DNA of 64,000 bases from positions 1 to 64,000 of the forward strand of contig JAEEZX010000032.1 in assembly GCA_016292045.1 (NCBI GenBank), in the 5' to 3' direction. A program made the translations under genes and the position numbers. Shown here piece after piece: positions 40,586 to 49,886 of this stretch. The notes under the pieces are model-generated. The model worked only from the letters and a program-made list of their open reading frames with translations, ran no database searches and was not told the origin of the DNA. This DNA is from Bacteroidaceae bacterium (GTDB lineage Bacteria > Bacteroidota > Bacteroidia > Bacteroidales > Bacteroidaceae). The number at the start of each line of letters is the position of its first letter. Positions within the stretch are counted from its first letter, which is position 1.

Positions 40586-40634
40586 CTGTCAATTGTCAAT
40601 TATCAATTGTCAATTCTCAACTCTCAACTCTCAA
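40586..40634 (-). repeat. 7-bp-period tract between pump and channel genes
   Basis: Seven uninterrupted units (TTGAGAG twice, TTGAGAA, TTGACAA, TTGATAA, TTGACAA, TTGACAG). The stop TGA of the pump gene (40624-40626) and its last codons are read from the first units. Confidence 0.88.
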
Positions 40635-43600
40635 CTACTTCTCTGCCCTGGAAGCGCTCGTGCAACTTCTGGAACACGATGAAGAATGCAGGCACCACAA
40701 AGAGCAGAGCCACAGTGCCGACACTCATACCGCCGATGACACCCAGTGCCAGGGCACGGTTGCCGTTGGCACCGGCACCGCCCTCAATCACGAGGGGCAC
40801 CATACCGATAATCATCGTGAGCACCGTCATCAAGATGGGACGCAGACGCTCCTTGCAGGCCTCGAAGGCAGCCTCGGCGATGCTCAGACCCTGAGCACGG
40901 CGCTCGCTGGCAAACTCAGTGATAAGGATGGCTGTCTTCGCCAGCAGACCGATAAGCATGATGACACCCGTCTGCAGGTAGATATTGTTGTCCATGCCGG
41001 GCAGGCCGAGCAGCGAACCCAGATAGGCGAAGATGAAGGCACCCATCAGACCGAAGGGCACGCTCAGGAGCACGGCCCACGGAGTGAACCATGAATTGTA
41101 GAGCGAAGCCAGGATGAGGTAGATGAGGACGGCGCAGATGAGATAGATGATGACGGTGGTGTTGGAACCGGCCGTCTTCTCCACCTCACGCGACATGTCG
41201 CTGTACTCGAAGGTGGCCGTCTTGGGCATCTCCTCCTTGAACACCTCCGCAATGACCTTGTGCGCATCGCCCTCGCTGACACCGTTGGCGGGCGTCACCT
41301 GGCAGGTGATGCTCTGGTAGAGGTTGAAATGCTCGATACCGGAGGAACCCACTATCTCCTTCAGCGTGACAAACTCCGAAAGGGGCGACATCTTGCCGCC
41401 GGCCACCTTCACGAAGATGTTGTTGAGCGAAGAGGGTTCGAGGCGATACTCCGGTGCGGCGGCCACCATGATACGGTAGACCTTGCCGAACTGGTTGAAG
41501 TTGCCGATATAGGCACCGCTGCAGAAATTACCCAGAGTGGTGAGCACCGTCTGGGGCGACACGCCGGAGCGGTTGCACTGGGCGGCATCGACAAACACCT
41601 GATACTTCGGGAAACGCTCGGAATACGACGAGAGAGCCGAACTAATCTCGGGACGCTCGGAGAGCTTGGCGAGGAAGTGGTCGGTCTGACGGGCAAACTC
41701 GCTGATGTCGCCGTCGGTGGGGTCCTCCACCACAAGGCTCACATTACTGCTCGTACCGTAACCCGGAATCTGAGGCATCTGGAAGGGCAGCACCTGCGCA
41801 TTCTTGATTTCCTTGCAGGCATAGTAGAAGCGGCCAAGGACGAGGTCTATCATGTGGTTCATACCCGGACGGTCGTCCCAGTTCTTCAGACGGACAACGA
41901 GCGTGGCGTAGCTGGAACCGTAGCCCGATATCAGGCCGTAGCCGCACGAGGCGGCATAGCTCTCCAGCTCGGGAATCTCCTTTACCTTCTCCTCCACCTG
42001 CTTCAGCAGTTCGCTGGTCTGCTGCAGGGTGTAACCCTCGGGAGCACGCACCTCAGCCAGGAATACGCCCTGGTCCTCCTGCGGAACAAGACCGGCAGGA
42101 AGGTTCTTCATGAAGAACACCATCAGGACGACAGCCGCTGCCAGCGTGAGCCACGCAAGAGAGGGGCGCTTGATGAACTTCTGCACGGAACCCGAGTATT
42201 TCTTAAGCACGGCGTTGTAGCCGGCTTCGTAGGCTTTCTTCGTGTAGTAGGTCAGACTGCGGCCTTCGCCTTCCTCCGATATCTTCAGCATGATGGCGCA
42301 GAGAGCCGGACAGAGCGTCAGGGCCGATACGCACGACAGACCCACAGAAGAGGCAATCGTCACACCGAACTGCGTGAAGAACGTGCCCGACGTGCCGCCC
42401 GTGAAGGTCACGGGAATGAACACGGCCATGAACACCAGCGTACACGATATGACGGCCACCGTCACTTCGCTCATCGCCTGGCGCGTGGCTTCGCGGGCAT
42501 CCTTGATACCGCCCTCCATCTTCGCCATCACGGCCTCAACCACCACAATGGCGTCGTCCACCACCGTACCGATGGCCAGCACAAGAGCGAAGAGCGTGAG
42601 GATGTTGAGCGAGAAGCCCGCCATCTGCACGACGGCAAACGTGCCCATAAGCGACACGACAATAGATATAGAGGGAATTATCGTGGCCTTGACATTCTGC
42701 AGGAACAGGAACACCACCAGCACCACAAGAATGATGGCGATGACGAGCGTCTCCACCACATTGTGGATGGCGGCAAAGAGGAAGTCGTCGGAGGTCATCA
42801 TCGTGACAAACTCCATGCCGGCAGGCATCTTTGCCTTGACCTCCTCGCACATTTCCTTGATGAGCGCGTTGACCTCCGTAGCGTTGGCACCGGGCGTCGG
42901 GAAAATCATGAGGAACGTACCCGGCTTCTCGTTGATGTCGGAGATGAAGCTGTAGCTCTGGGCACCGATTTCCACGTCGGCGATATCCTTCAGATAGAGC
43001 AGATGGCCGCCGTCGCCGGAGCGCACGACGATGTCGTTGAACTCCTCGATGCTCTTGAGCGTACCCTTGTACTCCATCGTGTACTGGTACTTGTTCGTAC
43101 TCTTCTCGCCGAAGGAACCCGTCGCTGCGACGAAGCTCTGAGAGGTGATGGCCGCAAAGACATCCTCGGGAGAGAGCCCATACTGGGCCATTACATCGGG
43201 CTTCATCCATATACGCAGAGCGTAGGTGTTACCCAGCGCGAGCACATCGCCCACACCGGTGATACGCTTCATACGAGGCACCACGTTGATGTTCACGTAG
43301 TTGGAAATGAAGTCGTCGCTGTACTTGCCGTCGGTGCTCCTCAGGCCCAGAATACAGAGGATGTTGCTCTGCTGCTTCTGCACCGTGATACCCACCTTCA
43401 GCACGTCGGCGGGCAGCGAGGCCTGACCCTTGGACACACGGTTCTGCACGTTGACAGTAGCGATGTCGGGGTCGGTGCCCTGCTCGAAGAATACATTGAT
43501 GGTGACGTTGCCCGACGAAGTGGCCTTCGAAGTGATATACATCATGCCGGGCACACCGTTGATTTCTTCCTCAAGAGGCTGGATGACAGACTCCATGATG

Positions 43601-43770
43601 GTTTTCGGGTCGGCACCCGTATAGGTGGTAGCGACGCTCACCTGTGGAGGCGCGATGTCGGGATACTGCTCGACGGGCAGTGTGGACATCGAGATGAAGC
43701 CCACCAGGGCTATCACGATAGAGATGGCACACGCCATCACATACCTATCTATAAATATATTGTTCTTCAT
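40624..43770 (-). CDS. RND-family efflux pump, HAE1/AcrB type
   Basis: 1048 residues, the usual length for AcrB-type proton-driven pumps. The ATG at 43770 (MKNNIFIDRYVMACAIS) is preferred over a TTG three codons upstream that belongs to a 7-bp repeat. Visible marks: DRYVMACAISIVIALVGFIS as first membrane helix, the porter-domain entry PVEQYPDIAPPQVSV, the proton-relay pair Asp405-Asp406 in GTVVDDAIVVVEAV (helix 4), and the relay Lys in LIGLLAKTAILITEFASERR (helix 10). The cytoplasmic membrane pump takes substrates from periplasm or membrane and works with the adaptor upstream and the channel downstream. A very long antisense frame covers it and is not considered a gene. Confidence 0.95.
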   Translation of the reverse strand: MKNNIFIDRYVMACAISIVIALVGFISMSTLPVEQYPDIAPPQVSVATTYTGADPKTIMESVIQPLEEEINGVPGMMYITSKATSSGNVTINVFFEQGTDPDIATVNVQNRVSKGQASLPADVLKVGITVQKQQSNILCILGLRSTDGKYSDDFISNYVNINVVPRMKRITGVGDVLALGNTYALRIWMKPDVMAQYGLSPEDVFAAITSQSFVAATGSFGEKSTNKYQYTMEYKGTLKSIEEFNDIVVRSGDGGHLLYLKDIADVEIGAQSYSFISDINEKPGTFLMIFPTPGANATEVNALIKEMCEEVKAKMPAGMEFVTMMTSDDFLFAAIHNVVETLVIAIILVVLVVFLFLQNVKATIIPSISIVVSLMGTFAVVQMAGFSLNILTLFALVLAIGTVVDDAIVVVEAVMAKMEGGIKDAREATRQAMSEVTVAVISCTLVFMAVFIPVTFTGGTSGTFFTQFGVTIASSVGLSCVSALTLCPALCAIMLKISEEGEGRSLTYYTKKAYEAGYNAVLKKYSGSVQKFIKRPSLAWLTLAAAVVLMVFFMKNLPAGLVPQEDQGVFLAEVRAPEGYTLQQTSELLKQVEEKVKEIPELESYAASCGYGLISGYGSSYATLVVRLKNWDDRPGMNHMIDLVLGRFYYACKEIKNAQVLPFQMPQIPGYGTSSNVSLVVEDPTDGDISEFARQTDHFLAKLSERPEISSALSSYSERFPKYQVFVDAAQCNRSGVSPQTVLTTLGNFCSGAYIGNFNQFGKVYRIMVAAAPEYRLEPSSLNNIFVKVAGGKMSPLSEFVTLKEIVGSSGIEHFNLYQSITCQVTPANGVSEGDAHKVIAEVFKEEMPKTATFEYSDMSREVEKTAGSNTTVIIYLICAVLIYLILASLYNSWFTPWAVLLSVPFGLMGAFIFAYLGSLLGLPGMDNNIYLQTGVIMLIGLLAKTAILITEFASERRAQGLSIAEAAFEACKERLRPILMTVLTMIIGMVPLVIEGGAGANGNRALALGVIGGMSVGTVALLFVVPAFFIVFQKLHERFQGREVVES

Positions 43771-43772
43771 AA

Positions 43773-43799
43773 TTGTCAATTATCAGTCAATTGTCAATT
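43773..43799 (-). repeat. Interrupted 7-bp-period tract before the pump gene
   Basis: TTGACAA units, one disrupted by an insertion, fill the 27-bp spacer between adaptor and pump. The TAA stop of the adaptor abuts the first unit. Confidence 0.65.
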
Positions 43800-44904
43800 A
43801 GAAGAGGACCTTCTGCCCCTCCATCACATTGTTGGCACCAACGGTAACGATGCGGTCGCCCACGGAGAGACCGCTAACGACCATGCAGTCCTGACCGTTG
43901 CCGATATCCTCCGTCGTCACCTCAATGGCCGTGACGGTGCTGTCAGGCAGCACCTTATAGACCTGCTGACGATCCTGCAGCTTCACCACTGCCACCAAAG
44001 GAATCACCATAATATCCTTCTCAGGCATCGGGAGCACCACCGTGCCCTGCACGCCGGAATAGAGCTGGCCGTCAGGATTGGGGAACGTGGCCTTGCAGGC
44101 CAGAGAACCCGTAGCGGCATTGACAACGCCCGTAAGACTGATGATGCGACCCTTGTGGGGATATTCCGTACCGTTTTTCATAACAAAGCTCACATCGGGA
44201 AGATTCTCGATATATTTATCCTTGTCGTCTCTGGACATGCCCGACTTCACCAAGGTCTCCACGATGTTCTCCGTCAGTGAGAACTCGGCGTTCATCTCGG
44301 TGTTGCCGCTCAGGATGGTCAGTTCCGTCATGGGCGAAACCTGATCACCGCTGCGCACGGGAATCTCACCGATGAGACCGCTCACAGGAGCCGTAATGGT
44401 GCAGAAGCCAAGGTTCACCTTCGCACGATTGACGGCAGCACGGGCCTGAGCCACAGAGGCCTGGGCACGCTTGTAGGAATTTGCGGAATTGTCAAGCATG
44501 TAGCGGCTTACAATCCTGTTCTCAAACAGATTCTTGTTTGATTCATATTCCAACTGGGCGCTGCTCTCGTTGGCCAAAGCGGCCTCCAGATTGGCCTCGG
44601 CCGACTCCAGTTCGAGCTGGGCGTTGCGCGAGTCGATGACGAAGAGCGTCTGACCCTTATTCACATGGTCGCCCTCAACCACGCATATCTGCATCAACTG
44701 TCCGCTCACCTGTGGTGTGATGGTCACGTCGGTCTTACCCTTCATCCTGGCACTGAACTTAATAGGCAGCGTGATGTCCTGTTTATCAACCGTGAGCGTC
44801 TCAAACGACGAATTCGTCTCTTTGGGCAAATCCAAACTGCACGATACCAGACATGCCGATATGGCAAGCATCACTGCCCATAACATAGCAATTCTCTTTT
44901 TCAT
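43798..44904 (-). CDS. RND efflux periplasmic adaptor (membrane fusion protein)
   Basis: 368 residues from the ATG at 44904, which opens MKKRIAMLWAVMLAISAC; the longer upstream frame overlaps the small cysteine protein gene and has no signal peptide. Lipid attachment at Cys18 or Cys22. Domain order: barrel-sandwich (lipoyl-like) half TITPQVSGQLMQICVVEGDHV, alpha-hairpin with coiled-coil heptads (about 95-160, LELESAEANLEAALANESSAQ), second lipoyl half GFCTITAPVSGLIGEIPV, beta-barrel and membrane-proximal segments. This is the HlyD/AcrA type that links the pump to the outer-membrane channel. First of three pump genes in tight order. Confidence 0.94.
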   Translation of the reverse strand: MKKRIAMLWAVMLAISACLVSCSLDLPKETNSSFETLTVDKQDITLPIKFSARMKGKTDVTITPQVSGQLMQICVVEGDHVNKGQTLFVIDSRNAQLELESAEANLEAALANESSAQLEYESNKNLFENRIVSRYMLDNSANSYKRAQASVAQARAAVNRAKVNLGFCTITAPVSGLIGEIPVRSGDQVSPMTELTILSGNTEMNAEFSLTENIVETLVKSGMSRDDKDKYIENLPDVSFVMKNGTEYPHKGRIISLTGVVNAATGSLACKATFPNPDGQLYSGVQGTVVLPMPEKDIMVIPLVAVVKLQDRQQVYKVLPDSTVTAIEVTTEDIGNGQDCMVVSGLSVGDRIVTVGANNVMEGQKVLF

Positions 44905-44918
44905 ATTGTTTTGTTTTT

Positions 44919-45101
44919 TTAGTATTTCCAGAAATCGTATTTCATGCGCAGTTCCTGCTGCTTCTCGGGCGGAAGCGACTTGAAATAGCCGCGCCAGCTG
45001 GGACAGAAGTTTATCTGCCAGCGCCAGAAACGTCCTACGAGCGACTTGGGGTTCTTTTCGTACTGAGCACGCAGTACGCACTTTTCACATGGGTATTTCA
45101 T
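44919..45101 (-). CDS. 60-residue three-cysteine protein heading the efflux operon
   Basis: ATG at 45101 begins MKYPCEKCVLRAQYEKNPKS; a longer frame adds 11 residues but starts inside an AT-rich leader. No signal peptide or membrane segment, so probably cytoplasmic. Cys5 and Cys8 form a CxxC, with Cys33 in NFCPSW; the centre is very rich in Trp and Arg (GRFWRWQINFCPSW). A TACCTTTG promoter box lies 30 bp upstream and the adaptor gene starts 14 bp after its stop, so it is the first gene of the efflux operon. The biased composition and operon position argue for a real gene. I do not recognise a characterised family; a metal- or redox-responsive role is only a guess. Confidence 0.72.
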   Translation of the reverse strand: MKYPCEKCVLRAQYEKNPKSLVGRFWRWQINFCPSWRGYFKSLPPEKQQELRMKYDFWKY

Positions 45102-45131
45102 TTTTTTTAATATTTTTAAACAAAAACTGCG

Positions 45132-45139
45132 CAAAGGTA
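45132..45139 (-). promoter_or_regulatory. -7 promoter box of the efflux operon
   Basis: TACCTTTG on the minus strand fits TAnnTTTG, about 30 bp before the ATG of the small protein; no convincing -33 TTTG at the normal spacing. Confidence 0.6.
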
Positions 45140-45140
45140 C

Positions 45141-45177
45141 AAAAAAAATCCTCCATATCGAGATGATACAGAGGATT
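45141..45177 (-). terminator. Intrinsic terminator of the xylanase-esterase gene
   Basis: AATCCTC and GAGGATT pair across a 17-base loop and, read on the minus strand, are followed by eight T. It lies 50 bp past the stop of the GH10-CE1 gene and just before the efflux promoter. Confidence 0.65.
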
Positions 45178-45183
45178 AATTTT

Positions 45184-45208
45184 ACAAATTAACGCGTTTT
45201 TAATTTGT
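45184..45208. repeat. Perfect 9-bp inverted repeat
   Basis: ACAAATTAA (45184-45192) and TTAATTTGT (45200-45208) flank a 7-base centre, between the xylanase-esterase stop and its terminator. It may be an operator-like palindrome or an extra stem of the terminator. Confidence 0.5.
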
Positions 45209-45226
45209 TCCTGTAAAAACCAACGG

Positions 45227-47407
<2,181 letters not shown>

Positions 47408-47481
47408 TTATCTTGTTATTTTTCCAATCATCCCGTTGATTTTCTTTTACATTTTTGACACATTTTGTCCAAAAACTGTTG

Positions 47482-47489
47482 CAAAGTTA
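47482..47489 (-). promoter_or_regulatory. -7 promoter box of the xylanase-esterase gene
   Basis: TAACTTTG on the minus strand fits TAnnTTTG, with a leader of roughly 90 bp to the ATG at 47383. Confidence 0.6.
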
Positions 47490-47532
47490 ATCATTTCCCG
47501 TAACACGAGGTGACTATTTATGGATTTATTAA

Positions 47533-47540
47533 TATATTTG
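47533..47540 (+). promoter_or_regulatory. -7 promoter box of the DUF2271 gene
   Basis: TATATTTG fits TAnnTTTG and lies 36 bp before the ATG at 47577; the -33 element is not clear. It faces away from the xylanase promoter. Confidence 0.55.
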
Positions 47541-47576
47541 CATTCAAAACAACATTATTTAACTATTTTACACGCC

Positions 47577-48176
47577 ATGAAACAGAAAAATGCATTCCGT
47601 GCGATTCTCTTTGCGGCCTTGCTGACAGTTCCCGTTTTTGCACAGACAATAAAAGGAAAGGCCGATAAGGTTACAAGCCTTGAAGTGTCATTCAACTACG
47701 AGAAACAGGCAGGCCCCGGCTCCAATCAGTATGCCGTGTGGATAGAGAACGAAAAGGGCGAAGTGGTGAAGACACTCTTCGTCACATCGTACACAACAAA
47801 AGGACGTGCACGCGGCGGCCAGAAAGCTACGCGAGGTTACATAGTGCGCCCGGCATGCGTACCAACGTGGGTTAAGACTGTAAAGGCAGAGGAGCAGAAT
47901 GACGAACAGCTGGATGCCTTCACCGGAGCCACACCGCAGAACAGCGGCAAGCAGACATTCTCGTGGGACTTCACCGACCAGCAGGGAAAGGCCGTGCCGC
48001 AGGGCACATACAAAGTAATGGTGGAAGCCACGCTATTCTCTGCCAGCGACATAGTGTATTCCGGCACCTTCTCCACCAAGGACAAGGCCGGCAAAATAAC
48101 CATCACCTCAACGCTCACCGAACCCGACGAGAGACACAAGGACATGATAACGGAGGTGAAGGTCGTACTGAAGTAG
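47577..48176 (+). CDS. DUF2271 periplasmic protein with a flavinylation-type motif
   Basis: 199 residues from the ATG at 47577, which opens the signal peptide MKQKNAFRAILFAALLTVPVFAQ; an upstream in-frame ATG would start inside the promoter. The fold markers are SLEVSFNYEKQAGPGSNQYA, VWIENEKGEVVKTLFV and WDFTDQQGKAVPQGTYKVMV, as in DUF2271. Residues 113-119 read DAFTGAT, which fits the Dxx(S/T)GAT consensus used by ApbE to link FMN to Thr; Thr116 would carry it. No ApbE gene is in the window. DUF2271 proteins have been linked to extracytosolic flavin electron transfer. Why it sits in a xylan cluster is unknown. A GH43 gene follows 42 bp later. Confidence 0.78.
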   Translation: MKQKNAFRAILFAALLTVPVFAQTIKGKADKVTSLEVSFNYEKQAGPGSNQYAVWIENEKGEVVKTLFVTSYTTKGRARGGQKATRGYIVRPACVPTWVKTVKAEEQNDEQLDAFTGATPQNSGKQTFSWDFTDQQGKAVPQGTYKVMVEATLFSASDIVYSGTFSTKDKAGKITITSTLTEPDERHKDMITEVKVVLK

Positions 48177-48218
48177 TATTTTGAAATAAACATAGAAATA
48201 AAACCTGTAGTTACAAAA

Positions 48219-49874
48219 ATGGTTTCAATCGTTGTACTGGCAATGCTTTGCTGTATTATGCTGAACACATCGTGCGCCCGGGAGGCGCAGGCCGCAAATA
48301 CGGAAGAACTCACAACACCCGGTAATCCCTATCTTCCCCTGTGGGAATATATCCCAGACGGAGAACCCTACGTATTCGAAGATCCCGACCACCCCGGGAA
48401 GCAGCGCGTATATATCTACGGCTCACACGACACAAGAAAGACTGAATACTGCGGCCACGATCTGGTGGTGTGGTCGGCATCTGTGGATACGCTCTGGCGC
48501 TGGCGCTACGACGGCATGATACTCGCCGTGGACAAGAACGGCAAGGGAGAACCCTTTGATGCCAAAGGAAGCGCAGATGTACTGTTCGCTCCCGACGTGA
48601 CACTCATGACCGACAGCAACGGCGTAAAGACCTACTATCTCTTCCCCAACGACCAGGCATGGGGACGCAATTCACTCATCGCCAAGAGCAGCCGTCCCGA
48701 CGGGCCCTTCGAGGTGTGCAACTGGAGCGAGGAGAATCCCAACAGGGCTACCGGCATTTTCAGTTTCGACCCCGCCGTATTTGTCGACGATGACGGACGC
48801 GTGTACGGCTACTGGGGATTCGAGCACTCGTTTGCCGCAGAGATAGACCCCAAGACGATGTGCACGGTGAAGCCCGGCACGGAGATGGTGGACGGAATGA
48901 TATCCGGCTTTAGAGAGCCCGGAGTGTTCCGTTTCTTCGAAGCCTCGTCGATACGCAAGATAAAGGATAAGTATGTGTTTATCTACAGCCGTTTCACCGA
49001 GGATGGCGAGTTCGGTCTACCCACCAGCAACTATACTCTGGCCTACTGCTACAGCGACCATCCTCTCGGCCCCTGGACCTATGGCGGCACCATCATCGAC
49101 GGCCGTGGCCGTGAGATAAACGAGAAGGGCGACACTATTGCCTCCGGAGTGGTCTCCGGCAACACGCACGGCAGCATCTGCGAGATAAACGGACAGTGGT
49201 ATGTATTCTACCACCGTCAGGCCGGTCTCAACGAGTACGCCCGCCAGGCTATGGTAGCTCCCATAGAGGTGAAGGTGGAGGAAGGTCACGGCGGCAAGGT
49301 GGAAATATCCGAAGGTGAATACAACTCCGAGGGCTTCGCACTCAACGGACTCAACCCTCTGGAGCGCCACTCCGCAGGTATCGCCTGCTGGATTACCGGT
49401 CCGAAGACAGCGGAGCACAACTGGCCCAACAACACCTACTATGGTTCGTACGTAGAGACGACATATGGCACCCACACCAATTTCGAGGCGCCCTACGACC
49501 TGAAGAACAACACCAACCACGTGGTGAACAATACCGACGGCAGCATCGTGGGTTACAAGTACTTTAACTTCACTAACGCCAACGGCACAAAACTGTTCCC
49601 AGGCAATGACGCAAAACTACGGTTGAACCTCATACCACTCGGTGTGGACGGCACCATCGAGATATGGGCAGACCGTCCTTGGGCATCTCAGGGCGGAAAG
49701 GTGCTGGGCACCATCGAGCTGAAAGCCGACATGCCGCAGAAGTCCACCGAACTGCGTGTCACTTTGCCCGACCTCAACCAGCTGGAATACAAACGTGCTA
49801 TTTTCTTTGTATTCAAGTCGGACACCAAGGAGAAATCCCTCTGCACGCTGGAGGACTTCGTCTTCGAGAAGTAA
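48219..49874 (+). CDS. GH43 glycosidase lipoprotein with C-terminal CBM6-like domain
   Basis: 551 residues; lipobox LNTSC (Cys19), so anchored to the membrane, likely surface- or periplasm-facing. Five-bladed propeller of GH43: base Asp47 in YIPDGEPYVF, pKa-modulating Asp184 in SFDPAVFVDD, acid Glu241 in RFFEASSIRK. After about residue 380 a beta-sandwich with GTIEIWADRPWASQGGKVLG resembles CBM6 modules that bind xylan or xylo-oligosaccharides. Substrate is probably arabinose or xylose side chains of arabinoxylan (inference from neighbours). Follows the DUF2271 gene by 42 bp, same strand; its end faces the acetylesterase gene 12 bp away with no terminator seen. Confidence 0.88.
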   Translation: MVSIVVLAMLCCIMLNTSCAREAQAANTEELTTPGNPYLPLWEYIPDGEPYVFEDPDHPGKQRVYIYGSHDTRKTEYCGHDLVVWSASVDTLWRWRYDGMILAVDKNGKGEPFDAKGSADVLFAPDVTLMTDSNGVKTYYLFPNDQAWGRNSLIAKSSRPDGPFEVCNWSEENPNRATGIFSFDPAVFVDDDGRVYGYWGFEHSFAAEIDPKTMCTVKPGTEMVDGMISGFREPGVFRFFEASSIRKIKDKYVFIYSRFTEDGEFGLPTSNYTLAYCYSDHPLGPWTYGGTIIDGRGREINEKGDTIASGVVSGNTHGSICEINGQWYVFYHRQAGLNEYARQAMVAPIEVKVEEGHGGKVEISEGEYNSEGFALNGLNPLERHSAGIACWITGPKTAEHNWPNNTYYGSYVETTYGTHTNFEAPYDLKNNTNHVVNNTDGSIVGYKYFNFTNANGTKLFPGNDAKLRLNLIPLGVDGTIEIWADRPWASQGGKVLGTIELKADMPQKSTELRVTLPDLNQLEYKRAIFFVFKSDTKEKSLCTLEDFVFEK

Positions 49875-49886
49875 GCCTTTCTCTTT

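Noticed and set aside
41260..44280. 1006-codon frame antisense to the RND pump
   Set aside because: His/Arg-rich, no domain; the minus-strand pump is certain.
44905..45081. N-terminal extension of the periplasmic adaptor
   Set aside because: It would overlap the small cysteine protein gene, lacks a signal peptide, and the ATG at 44904 begins a clear lipoprotein signal.
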